Shown: positions 7,132-14,232, numbered from the stretch's first letter. The stretch: 19,290 nucleotides of DNA from Gemmatimonadota bacterium (GCA_025361465.1 JANYAG010000073.1:1-19290), one strand, 5' to 3'. Numbers and translations are program-made. Notes: generated by a model not told the origin, from the letters alone.

Positions 7132-9573
7132 ATGAGTGAACATCCGGCATACACACCATCAGAGGTGGAAGCGAAGTGGCGCGACCGGTGGCGCGACCGC
7201 CGCACCAACGAGGTCGATCTCGATCGCGCCCCTCGGCCCTACTACAACCTGATGATGTTCCCCTACCCGTCCGCCGAGGGGCTGCACGTCGGCAACCTCT
7301 TTGCCTTCACCGGGGCCGATGTTTTCGGCCGCTTCAAGCGGATGCAGGGGTGGAGCGTCTTCCAGCCGATCGGCTTTGACGCCTTCGGGATCCACTCCGA
7401 GAACTTCGCCATGAAGATCGGCGTGCACCCCGCCGAGCTGATCCCGCGCAACATCACGAACTTCACCCGCCAGCTCACCAGCATGGGAGGGATGTTCGCC
7501 TGGGAGCATGTGCTGTCGACCACCGACGTCACCTATTACAAGTGGACCCAGTGGCTCTTCCTGCAACTCTTCAAGCAGGGACTTGCCTACAAGAAGAAGG
7601 GCTCGGTCAATTGGTGCCCGACCGACAAGACGGTGCTCGCGAATGAGCAGGTCGTCGCCGGCGCGTGCGAGCGCTGCGGCACGATCGTCGAACAGCGCGT
7701 GCTTGAGCAGTGGTACTTCCGGATCACCGACTACGCCGGGCGCCTGCTCGCCAATCTCGACGATCACGCCAAGATGGACTGGTCCGAAAGTACGGTGCTG
7801 GCCCAGAAAAACTGGCTTGGGCGCTCCGAAGGCGCCGAGATTCGTTTCGCCGCCGGTGCTTCGACCATCGCCGTCTTCACCACCCGACCCGACACTGTGT
7901 TCGGCGCGACCTTCCTGGTGCTTGCCCCGGAGCACCCGCTCGTGGCAGTGCTCACTACCGGGGGACAGCGCGCAGCCGTCGAGGCGTATGTCGCTCAGGC
8001 GGGCGCCAAGGACCTCGTCTCCCGCAAGGTCGGCGACAAGGAGAAATCCGGCATCGCCCTCGGCAGCACCGCCATCAACCCGGCCACCGGCCAAGCCATC
8101 CCGATCTGGATCGCCGACTACGTCCTGATGGACTACGGCACCGGCGCCATCATGGCGGTGCCCGGCCACGACGAGCGGGACTTCGCCTTCGCCACACGCT
8201 ACCAGTTGCCGATCGTGCGCGTGGTCGCACCCGAAGGAGAGTCCGCCGCGTCACCGCTGCGCGAGGCGTTCATTGAGGTCGATCGCGGCCGCCTCGTCAA
8301 CTCAGGCAAGTACGATGGCCTGCCGGCGCTCGAGGGCAAGCGCGCCATCACGCGCTGGCTCGAGACCGCTAGCCATGGCGAGGGGAAGGTCCAGTTCCGG
8401 TTGTACGACTGGTGCATCTCCCGCCAGCGGTACTGGGGACCGCCGATTCCGATCATCTACTGTGATGACTGCGGCGCGGTACCGGTACCAGAAGAACAGC
8501 TCCCCGTGGTGCTGCCGCAGATCGACGATTTCCGCCCCGACGATTCCGGGATCTCGCCGCTTGCCCGTCATGCCGAGTGGTACTTCGTCCCCTGCCCGAC
8601 CTGCGGCAAGCAGGGACGACGCGAAACGGATGTCTCCGACACCTTCCTCGACTCCGCCTGGTACTTCCTGCGCTATCCCAGCAGCGAGTTCGGTGATCGC
8701 GCGTTCGACCAGGCGAGGACCGCGCGCTGGTTGCCGATCGCGAGCTATATCGGCGGCAACGAGCACGCCGTGCTCCACCTGCTCTATTCACGCTTCATCA
8801 CCATGGTGCTGCACGACGCCGGGATGCTCGGCTTCGAGGAACCGTTCCGCACCTTCCGGGCGCACGGCCTGATCGTCAAGGACGGCGCCAAGATGTCCAA
8901 GTCCAAGGGCAACGTCATCAACCCTGATGACTTCATCAGCAAGTGGGGCGCCGACACCTTCCGGACCTACCTGATGTTCCTCGGTCCCTTCCAGGAAGGG
9001 GGCGATTTCAGGGACTCAGGCATCAGCGGACCGCGCCGCTTCCTCGAGAAAGTCTGGGACTTGGTCTCGCTCGCCACCCATCCCGATTGTCGCGACGCGG
9101 AAATTCGCCACGAAATCCTGGTCAAGTGGCACCAAACCAAGAAGCGCGTGGGAGAAGAGCTCGCGCTGCTGCACTACAACACCGCCATCGCCGCCCTGAT
9201 GGAACTGGTGAACTTGCTGCGCGAGCAGAATTGCTGCGAGCCCACCCTGGTGGGCGAACTCGTCCAGATGATCGCGCCGTTTGCCCCGCACTTCGCCGAG
9301 GAGTGCTGGGAACGCCTCGGCCACACCACGTCGATCTTCGACTCGACCTGGCCGGCGTGGGATCCTGCCCTCATCCTCGAGGCCAGCATCACGATCGTCA
9401 TTCAGGTGAATGGCAAGACCCGCGGCACCGTCACTGTCGGACGTGATGCCGACGAAGCCGCCGTGCGTGCGGCGGCAGGTCAGCTGGACACCGTCGTGCG
9501 ACAGCTCGAAGGCATGGCGGTCCGCAAGGTGATCTACGTGCCGGGACGCCTGATGAATTTCGTGGTGGGCTGA
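7132..9573 (+). CDS. leuS: Leucyl-tRNA synthetase
   Basis: This class I synthetase charges tRNA-Leu in the cytosol. The 813-aa product is close to the usual bacterial length and complete. The HIGH motif reads HVGN (52-55, in YPSAEGLHVGN) and the KMSKS motif is intact at 587-591. The CP1 editing domain is present, with the threonine-rich TTRPDT (250-255) and GTGAIMAVPGHDERD, where Asp347 matches the conserved editing aspartate. Cysteine pairs CERC, CDDC and CPTC suggest zinc-binding knuckles in the inserted domains. The C-terminal anticodon-binding and tail parts end in VIQVNGKTRGTV and RKVIYVPGRLMNFVV, as expected. It is a single-gene unit between a terminator and a convergent gene that ends 16 nt away. 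Confidence 0.98.
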   Translation: MSEHPAYTPSEVEAKWRDRWRDRRTNEVDLDRAPRPYYNLMMFPYPSAEGLHVGNLFAFTGADVFGRFKRMQGWSVFQPIGFDAFGIHSENFAMKIGVHPAELIPRNITNFTRQLTSMGGMFAWEHVLSTTDVTYYKWTQWLFLQLFKQGLAYKKKGSVNWCPTDKTVLANEQVVAGACERCGTIVEQRVLEQWYFRITDYAGRLLANLDDHAKMDWSESTVLAQKNWLGRSEGAEIRFAAGASTIAVFTTRPDTVFGATFLVLAPEHPLVAVLTTGGQRAAVEAYVAQAGAKDLVSRKVGDKEKSGIALGSTAINPATGQAIPIWIADYVLMDYGTGAIMAVPGHDERDFAFATRYQLPIVRVVAPEGESAASPLREAFIEVDRGRLVNSGKYDGLPALEGKRAITRWLETASHGEGKVQFRLYDWCISRQRYWGPPIPIIYCDDCGAVPVPEEQLPVVLPQIDDFRPDDSGISPLARHAEWYFVPCPTCGKQGRRETDVSDTFLDSAWYFLRYPSSEFGDRAFDQARTARWLPIASYIGGNEHAVLHLLYSRFITMVLHDAGMLGFEEPFRTFRAHGLIVKDGAKMSKSKGNVINPDDFISKWGADTFRTYLMFLGPFQEGGDFRDSGISGPRRFLEKVWDLVSLATHPDCRDAEIRHEILVKWHQTKKRVGEELALLHYNTAIAALMELVNLLREQNCCEPTLVGELVQMIAPFAPHFAEECWERLGHTTSIFDSTWPAWDPALILEASITIVIQVNGKTRGTVTVGRDADEAAVRAAAGQLDTVVRQLEGMAVRKVIYVPGRLMNFVVG

Positions 9574-9589
9574 GCACGCGGCGACGGTT

Positions 9590-10171
9590 CTACCGCTTCT
9601 CGACCCTCGCCTTGAGCCGCGGGAGATCCTGCTCCGTCGCCAGCCGCATCGCCGCGATGATCAGTTTTTGCGCAAACCCGAGCACCGCACTTTCTCCCTT
9701 GCTGCTATCCCTCGTCGAGCGCCGGGCCGAGTCCACGATCTCGGCGCCGTACGTGGTGCTCAGTCGCGTGGAATCGCCAACGACCGACAGCGAATCGTAT
9801 CGGGAGATGAGCGCGACCTTGCCCAGCGAATCGCTGACGATGCGCAGTGTGAGCGAACGACCGGGAACGGACGCCACGACCCGCCAGGTCGTGATATCTC
9901 CCCCAGCCCCCTTGCGCGCAGGGCGGGCGATCCGGAATGAATCACCCTCCTGCAGCAGGCCGTGTCGCTCACTCGAAACCATCGACCCGACATCCACCCA
10001 CGTCGCCAGCGAGTCCGGATCGGCGAGCGAGGCAAAGACGCGGTCCGGACTGGCCCCAATCATCACCGCGGTCGAGCCGCCGCCCTCGCTGAACTTCTTG
10101 AGGCCCCAGTAACAGGTACCCGCCACCAGCAGCAACAGAACCGCGGCACCGCCTGCAATCCATTTCCACAT
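9590..10171 (-). CDS. Membrane-anchored SRPBCC (polyketide cyclase/START-like) protein
   Basis: The 193-aa product begins with one transmembrane anchor (residues 3-23). A domain of about 35-185 follows that resembles the SRPBCC/polyketide-cyclase fold: the opening IGASPDRVFASLADPDSLATWVD is typical of that superfamily, and WRVVASVPGRSLTLRI matches a later strand pair. The ligand is unknown. The ATG at 10171 has a GGAGAGG site 7 nt upstream. It follows the ferritin gene by 28 nt on the same strand and is probably its operon partner, but I know of no functional link. Confidence 0.7.
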   Translation of the reverse strand: MWKWIAGGAAVLLLLVAGTCYWGLKKFSEGGGSTAVMIGASPDRVFASLADPDSLATWVDVGSMVSSERHGLLQEGDSFRIARPARKGAGGDITTWRVVASVPGRSLTLRIVSDSLGKVALISRYDSLSVVGDSTRLSTTYGAEIVDSARRSTRDSSKGESAVLGFAQKLIIAAMRLATEQDLPRLKARVEKR

Positions 10172-10199
10172 GTCCGGGCCTCTCCGCGCGACGAGATGA

Positions 10200-10715
10200 C
10201 TACTCCTGCGGGTTCCCTTCTGGTCCTTCGGTGCGGCTGCCCAGCATCTGGTCGAGCATCAACAGCGCCGAAGGAGAATCGCCGGCCATCCGCAGCTGAT
10301 CGATCACCGTGCCGACATTCCGTTCTTCCTCGACCTGCTCGTTGATGAACCACTGCAGCATGACCTGGCTCGGATAGTCCTGCTCGGCTTGCGCCAGGGC
10401 ATAGAGCTTGTTGATCGCACTCGTCACCTTCCGCTCATGGCCCAGCGAGGCCTCGAACGCTGCCAGTGCCGTCTTGAATTTCGTCGCGGGCTTCTCGATC
10501 GGCTGGAGGACCACTGCCCCGCCCCGGGCGTGGATATGGTCGAACAACCGCATGGCGTGGGTATGCTCCTCCTCGCTCTGGACCCGCATCCACTTGGCCA
10601 TGCCCGGCATCGCGGTTGCTTCGAAGAACGCGGCGATCCCGAGGTACGCGTACGACGACTCGAGTTCGAGGTTGAGCTGGGCGTTGATGGCGGCCTGAAT
10701 CTTGGGAGACAGCAT
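10200..10715 (-). CDS. ftnA: Non-heme ferritin
   Basis: The 171-aa protein stores iron as a 24-subunit cage. Counting from the ATG at 10715, ferroxidase ligands fall at the numbers known for E. coli FtnA: Glu17, Glu50, His53, Glu94, Gln127 and Glu130. That agreement supports this start over the in-frame ATG at 10757. AGGAC lies 7 nt upstream. The four-helix bundle runs from about 5 to 140 (LELESSYAYL, SEEEHTHAMRLFDH, NEQVEEERN). The short C-terminus is Gly/Glu/Pro-rich. It is transcribed away from an ECF sigma-factor operon and shares an 11-bp promoter-region sequence with the YggX-like gene. Confidence 0.95.
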   Translation of the reverse strand: MLSPKIQAAINAQLNLELESSYAYLGIAAFFEATAMPGMAKWMRVQSEEEHTHAMRLFDHIHARGGAVVLQPIEKPATKFKTALAAFEASLGHERKVTSAINKLYALAQAEQDYPSQVMLQWFINEQVEEERNVGTVIDQLRMAGDSPSALLMLDQMLGSRTEGPEGNPQE

Positions 10716-10739
10716 GGCGTAGTCCTGTTGGTGTGGAGG

Positions 10740-10750
10740 GGTGAAGCTAA
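10740..10750 (-). promoter_or_regulatory. Putative ferritin -10 region (TTAGCTTCACC)
   Basis: On the minus strand TTAGCTTCACC contains TAGCTT, a TANNNT match, about 28 nt before the ferritin ATG. The same 11 bp occur upstream of the YggX-like gene at 15493-15503. A TTCAGC hexamer 17 nt further upstream is a poor -35. Confidence 0.4.
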
Positions 10751-10774
10751 TTGGCACGGGTGCGGGGCTGAACC

Positions 10775-10790
10775 CGAGAATCGATCCTCG
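10775..10790. promoter_or_regulatory. 16-bp near-perfect palindrome, candidate operator
   Basis: CGAGAATCGATCCTCG is symmetric about 10782/10783, with only one mismatched pair (A10779 with C10786). It lies just upstream of the putative ferritin promoter and about 35 nt before the sigma-factor -10, a fitting place for a regulator of either gene. The protein that might bind it is not known. Confidence 0.4.
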
Positions 10791-10825
10791 CGGGCGCCTG
10801 CGACCCAGTCGCCCCTCCCGGCATC

Positions 10826-10831
10826 TATACT
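10826..10831 (+). promoter_or_regulatory. -10 element of leaderless sigma-factor operon (TATACT)
   Basis: TATACT is a near-consensus -10 hexamer placed exactly 6 nt before the sigma-factor ATG, so transcription should start at or next to the A of ATG. No Shine-Dalgarno sequence is present. No good -35 match is visible 16-18 nt upstream. Confidence 0.55.
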
Positions 10832-10837
10832 GCTACC

Positions 10838-11395
10838 ATGACCCGAGCCGTCACGATGGACGCTACCGCAATGCAGGACGCCGAGACGGTCATCACCAAG
10901 GCCCGCCTTGGCGACCCGGTGGCGCTGGAGGCACTCTACCGGGCCTACAGCGGCCCGGTCTACAACCTCGCCCGGCGGATCTGCCGGACCACGGAAGACG
11001 CCGAGGATGTCCTCCAGGAGACCTTCTTCGAGGTTTGTCGTAGTATTCGCAACTACCGCGGGGATGGCTCGATCTGGGGCTGGATCCGCAGCGTGGCGTC
11101 AAGCAAGGCCCTGATGCGGCTGCGCCGGAATCGCTACCGGGAGACCGACGAGCTCGACGCCGAATACGTCCCCTCCGCCAAGGAGGCCTCACCCGGTCTC
11201 CGGATGGACCTTGAGGCCGCCATGGATCGGCTGACGGTCACCGCCCGGGCGGTCGTCTGGCTGCATGACGTCGAGGGATACACCCACGATGAGATCGCCG
11301 AGCAGATGGGCCGGACGGTGAGCTTCTCCAAGTCACAGCTGGCGCGGGCCCACAGCCGCCTCCGGGTCTGGCTGGGCGACGAGGCGACGGTATGA
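10838..11395 (+). CDS. ECF-type RNA polymerase sigma factor
   Basis: The 185-aa product has only the two regions typical of ECF sigma factors. Region 2 spans about 28-100, with ALYRAYSGPVYNLARRI, DAEDVLQETFFEV and WGWIRSVASSKALMRLRR. Region 4 spans about 125-178, with the helix-turn-helix YTHDEIAEQMGRTVSFSKSQ followed by LARAHSRLRVWL. It directs RNA polymerase to a dedicated promoter set. The ATG at 10838 is chosen because of the TATACT 6 nt upstream; Met7 and Met12 are later alternatives. Its stop overlaps the anti-sigma start by 4 nt (ATGA), the usual arrangement for a sigma factor and its inhibitor. No autoregulatory ECF promoter (GGAAC-type -35) is evident upstream. Confidence 0.93.
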   Translation: MTRAVTMDATAMQDAETVITKARLGDPVALEALYRAYSGPVYNLARRICRTTEDAEDVLQETFFEVCRSIRNYRGDGSIWGWIRSVASSKALMRLRRNRYRETDELDAEYVPSAKEASPGLRMDLEAAMDRLTVTARAVVWLHDVEGYTHDEIAEQMGRTVSFSKSQLARAHSRLRVWLGDEATV

Positions 11396-11985
11396 CCACC
11401 AGCCACCTGACCATGGAGCAACTGCTGGCCGTCCGCGATGGCGACCGGAGTGAACCGGCCTACGCCGATGCCCACCAGCACGTGGGGGAGTGTGACGGCT
11501 GTCGCCTCGAGCTCGACCGGTTGCACCAGCGGACCGCGCGGCTCCGAGCCCTGCCGCGGATGACCCCGGCACGAAACCAGTTCCCGGCAGTCCGGACACG
11601 GGTGGTGGCCGAGCGGCGGCAGCGTCGCCTGCGGGCGGTGGGCATCGGCGGCCTGGCCATCGCGGCGTCCCTGGCCCTGGTCGTGATGGGCAGGGATCTC
11701 GTGCAGCCGAACCGACTCGACGCCGAGCAGCAGATCGCGACCGCCAAGTCGGAATCGCAGCAACTCGAACAGAAACTGCACGACTGGGATCCCCAGTCGC
11801 GGGTCCTCAACAGTCGGGCGGCGGTCATGGTGATGGAAATCGAGGATCGCATCGCCGATCTCGATGTCCGCCTCGCCCAGACTCAGGAAAGCGATCGCCA
11901 GCTCGTGCTCTGGCAACAGCGCGTCGGTCTCATGAACACCTTGGTGGAAGTCCATCTCACCAGGGCAAGCAACGTGGGCTTCTGA
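11392..11985 (+). CDS. Membrane-bound anti-sigma factor with zinc finger (zf-HC2-like)
   Basis: The 197-aa product has an N-terminal cytoplasmic domain with the HxxxCxxC zinc motif at His30, Cys34 and Cys37. This is the ZAS/zf-HC2 signature of ECF anti-sigma factors. A single transmembrane helix follows (about 83-99). The C-terminal part, about 108-172, is charged and heptad-like (EQQIATAKSESQQLEQKL; EIEDRIADLDVRLAQTQ), suggesting a periplasmic coiled coil that could sense a signal or bind a partner. It is translationally coupled to the sigma factor by an ATGA overlap. The PDZ protein encoded next is a candidate partner in signal reception. The N-terminal zinc-ligand histidine that some family members have further upstream is not obvious. 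Confidence 0.85.
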   Translation: MTTSHLTMEQLLAVRDGDRSEPAYADAHQHVGECDGCRLELDRLHQRTARLRALPRMTPARNQFPAVRTRVVAERRQRRLRAVGIGGLAIAASLALVVMGRDLVQPNRLDAEQQIATAKSESQQLEQKLHDWDPQSRVLNSRAAVMVMEIEDRIADLDVRLAQTQESDRQLVLWQQRVGLMNTLVEVHLTRASNVGF

Positions 11986-11992
11986 GCCCCCT

Positions 11993-11998
11993 GGAGGA
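11993..11998 (+). promoter_or_regulatory. Shine-Dalgarno site deciding the PDZ-protein start
   Basis: GGAGGA directly abuts the ATG at 11999, which is too close to use. It stands 6 nt before the ATG at 12005, the normal spacing, so 12005 is the likely start. Confidence 0.75.
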
Positions 11999-12004
11999 AT
12001 GGAT

Positions 12005-13150
12005 ATGTGGCGCACATTTGCTCAGCTCATGCTCGCGGTCGGGCTCGTCGGCACTGCCAGCGCACAGACCACCGAGATCATCATCCGGCGGTCCGGCCAG
12101 AAGGATCAGGTCATCAAGATCGATGACAAGCAGGCCAAGGAGATGGCCGCCAAGGTCTCCGAGCAGCTCCAGGGTGTCATGAAGAACCTCAAGGAGGTCG
12201 AGGTTGCCCGCGAGGGGAATGTCGCCCACTTCAACTTTGACAGCGGCAGGGTGGCGGAACAGGTCAAGATGCTGACCAGCCACCTCTCGGAGCTGGCCTC
12301 CCGGAACGTCGAGCTCTCCGCCCGCGCCGGCACACTGGCTCGGCTGCAGCCCGGGATGCTGGCGCGCACCATCAACGAGTCGCTGACCCAGCCACGGCTC
12401 GGCATCTACGTCGACAACAGTCGTCCGCAGGACTCCGACAAGTACGGCGCGCTGGTCAGTGCCGTCACGCCTGGTGGCCCGGCCGACAAGGCCGGCATCC
12501 GTTCCGGCGACATCATCACCAAGGTCGACGGCAAGTCGCTCGCGGCAACCGCTGCTGACAAGTCCGGGAACGAGAAGGTGTCGCTCCCCGGCATGCGCCT
12601 GATTGAAACCGTGTCCAAGCTTGAGGCCGGCAAACCGGTCGAGGTCGAATATCGCCGCGGCAACACGCCGCACACTGTCAAGGTCACGCCGGTCGAGGAA
12701 GAGGAGATCTCTGTCACGGCGCTCGCGCCGAACATGCTGATGCGCGTGGACTCGGCCCGCGGCATGCGCAGCAGCGTGTACACGAACCGTACGCCGCTGG
12801 CCCTCGAACGGCAGGCCGAGGGAATTAACATCTTCAACACGGCTCCTGGCGGCAATTTCGCCTATGCCTTCAGCGTCGGTGGGCCGCTGAGCAACCTGGA
12901 AATGGTCTCGCTCAACGAGAAGCTGGGCGCGTACTTCGGGACCAGCGAAGGGGTGCTGGTGGTGAATGTCGGCGAGAAGGACGCCTTCGGACTCATGCCG
13001 GGCGACGTCATCTCCTCGGTGGATGGGCGCAAGGTCAATACCAGTTCGCAACTGATGCGCATTCTCCGCACCTACGACAAGGGCGAGGAGTTCAAGATCC
13101 AGATCATGCGCCAGAAGAAGGCCGAGACGCTGACCGGAAAGCTGCCCTGA
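12005..13150 (+). CDS. Exported protein with two PDZ domains
   Basis: From the ATG at 12005 the product is 381 aa with a Sec signal peptide (MWRTFAQLMLAVGLVGTASAQ). A region of about 22-125 is charged and partly helical. PDZ domain 1 is at about 130-222 (RLGIYVDN, VSAVTPGGPADKAGIRSGDIITKVDGKSL) and PDZ domain 2 at about 312-378 (GVLVVNVG, AFGLMPGDVISSVDGRKV). No protease catalytic triad is visible, so it is not a DegS/HtrA enzyme itself; it more likely binds C-terminal tails of periplasmic or membrane proteins. As third gene of the sigma/anti-sigma operon, it may present or sense envelope signals for the anti-sigma factor; that is inference. A strong terminator follows. Confidence 0.85.
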   Translation: MWRTFAQLMLAVGLVGTASAQTTEIIIRRSGQKDQVIKIDDKQAKEMAAKVSEQLQGVMKNLKEVEVAREGNVAHFNFDSGRVAEQVKMLTSHLSELASRNVELSARAGTLARLQPGMLARTINESLTQPRLGIYVDNSRPQDSDKYGALVSAVTPGGPADKAGIRSGDIITKVDGKSLAATAADKSGNEKVSLPGMRLIETVSKLEAGKPVEVEYRRGNTPHTVKVTPVEEEEISVTALAPNMLMRVDSARGMRSSVYTNRTPLALERQAEGINIFNTAPGGNFAYAFSVGGPLSNLEMVSLNEKLGAYFGTSEGVLVVNVGEKDAFGLMPGDVISSVDGRKVNTSSQLMRILRTYDKGEEFKIQIMRQKKAETLTGKLP

Positions 13151-13174
13151 GATTTGCCTCTCCTGCGCAGCACG

Positions 13175-13210
13175 AACGAGGGTACCCGGGGCTTTCCGGG
13201 TACCCTCGTT
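13175..13210 (+). terminator. Intrinsic terminator of the sigma-factor operon
   Basis: A perfect 15-bp stem (13175-13189 with 13196-13210) encloses a 6-nt loop. The 3' arm ends in GTT and runs into AGTTTC, so the U-tract is interrupted. Its last base is also the first base of the -10 hexamer of the next gene. Confidence 0.88.
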
Positions 13211-13215
13211 AGTTT
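13210..13215 (+). promoter_or_regulatory. -10 element of leaderless DUF983 gene (TAGTTT)
   Basis: TAGTTT fits TANNNT and lies exactly 6 nt before the GTG at 13222. It shares base 13210 with the terminator stem. If real, the -35 region lies inside the hairpin. Confidence 0.45.
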
Positions 13216-13221
13216 CTGGCC

Positions 13222-13605
13222 GTGGCCAATCGTCCAATCATCTTCCTGCGCGCCATCGTGCTGCGCTGCCCGTACTGCGGCAGCGGCGGCACCTTTCGGC
13301 ACTGGTTCGGCATGAAAGCTCGCTGTCCCTCATGCGGACTCTCGCTCGCCACCGGCAACCGCGTCGGCGCCAATCTGCTCAACCTCGTGGCCGCTGAAGT
13401 GCTGCTGATGGCGGCGATCGTGACCGTCGTGGTGCGCCGCTGGCCCAATCCGCCCTGGGACACGCTGCAGATCGCCGCGCCATTGCTCATGGTCGTGACA
13501 CCGCTGGTGCTCTACCCGTTCTCGAAGATGCTGTTCGTCGCGATCGACCTGGCGATGCATCCCGAAGCGGCGCCGGATGCCAACGTGCATGGGGTGGGGT
13601 CCTGA
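13222..13605 (+). CDS. DUF983-family membrane protein with zinc ribbon
   Basis: The 127-aa product has a four-cysteine ribbon at its N-terminus (CPYCG at 16-20 and CPSCG at 35-39), followed by two transmembrane helices (about 51-72 and 82-101). This is the DUF983 layout, a small membrane family of unknown function. The GTG start at 13222 is supported by TAGTTT 6 nt upstream and the lack of a Shine-Dalgarno site; the next GTG at 13258 would remove part of the conserved N-terminus. It is convergent with the PAP2 gene, with only 15 nt between the two stop codons. Confidence 0.82.
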   Translation: MANRPIIFLRAIVLRCPYCGSGGTFRHWFGMKARCPSCGLSLATGNRVGANLLNLVAAEVLLMAAIVTVVVRRWPNPPWDTLQIAAPLLMVVTPLVLYPFSKMLFVAIDLAMHPEAAPDANVHGVGS

Positions 13606-13625
13606 GGTCCTTCGCTTCGCTCAGG
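13601..13625. repeat. Inverted repeat spanning two convergent stop codons
   Basis: CCTGAG (13601-13606) and CTCAGG (13620-13625) are exact inverted copies around a 13-nt GTCCTTCGCTTCG centre. The TGA of DUF983 sits in the left arm and the TGA of PAP2, on the other strand, in the mirror position of the right arm. On the minus strand the core reads CCTGAGCGAAGCGAAGGACC. I recall this type of sequence as an interspersed element of high-GC bacterial genomes, often seen translated as PERSEG or LSEAKDL. Confidence 0.65.
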
Positions 13626-14226
13626 ATGAGGAAATCGCTTCTCGCTTCTCGCCACTCGCTTCTCGTCTTTCGAACTTCCGGTAGACCAGCTCCGCCACAA
13701 GCATCCCCGCCACCGCCGCCACCGTCACGTCGCTCAGGAAATGCGCCTGCGCGGCGACGCGGGTGATCGCGCAACCGGCGGCCAGTCCGATCCACACCAT
13801 TGACGCCTTCGGATAGAGCCGACAGAGAATCCATGCCGCGCTGAACGCCACCATCGCGTGGCTGCTCGGCAAGCCGATGTCGGAAGTCTTCCACCACTCT
13901 CCGGTGAAGGAGCGAAAGACGTAGGCGCCATCGTGCAACCCCGGGCGCTCGCGCTGGGAGAGGATCTTGAGGACCTCGTCGATCAGCCCACCGACGCCCG
14001 GAGTCAGCGCCAGCAACAATCCGCGCCGCGCGTCGCGGCTCTGGAGCCAGAGCGCCAGGCCCGCCACCAGCCAGAAGGGGAGATACCCGATCGTCCGCAG
14101 CATGCGGCCCAGGTCGTGATCGTACACGCCGCGCGACACCAGGTGGGTCCACGCCCAGCGATCGCCCAGGTGGGCGGCGGCAATCGCGATGATCGCGAGC
14201 AAAGCGAGCCAGACGGATCGGCGCAT
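13621..14226 (-). CDS. PAP2-family membrane phosphatase
   Basis: The 201-aa product has the three phosphatase motifs of the PAP2 superfamily: Lys87 to Arg94-Pro95 (KILSQRERP), PSSH with His123, and Arg156...His162...Asp166 (TRVAAQAHFLSD). Hydrophobic helices at about 5-20, 45-62, 70-85, 123-137, 143-160 and 165-182 suggest six membrane spans, with the active site facing the periplasm. Likely substrates are lipid phosphates such as phosphatidic acid or undecaprenyl pyrophosphate; sequence alone does not decide. The ATG at 14226 has TATATT 6 nt upstream. The last residues (REASGEKREAISSS) are encoded by the heptamer repeat, so the C-terminal tail looks added or replaced by it. Confidence 0.88.
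   Translation of the reverse strand: MRRSVWLALLAIIAIAAAHLGDRWAWTHLVSRGVYDHDLGRMLRTIGYLPFWLVAGLALWLQSRDARRGLLLALTPGVGGLIDEVLKILSQRERPGLHDGAYVFRSFTGEWWKTSDIGLPSSHAMVAFSAAWILCRLYPKASMVWIGLAAGCAITRVAAQAHFLSDVTVAAVAGMLVAELVYRKFERREASGEKREAISSS
13636..13677 (-). repeat. CGCTTCT heptamer array inside the PAP2 3' end
   Basis: Three CGCTTCT units and one degenerate CGCCACT unit run in strict 7-bp register from 13636 to 13663. Two more units beginning with CG (13664-13677) are weaker and may be coding sequence only. On the minus strand the unit reads AGAAGCG, the same family as the array at the right end of the window. The array encodes the last residues of the PAP2 protein. Confidence 0.7.
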
Positions 14227-14232
14227 CCCCCC

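Noticed and set aside
13512..13700. Minus-strand frames with PERSEGPQDP or LILSEAKDL peptides as genes
   Set aside because: These are translations of the interspersed palindrome and the CGCTTCT array, antisense to DUF983 and PAP2.
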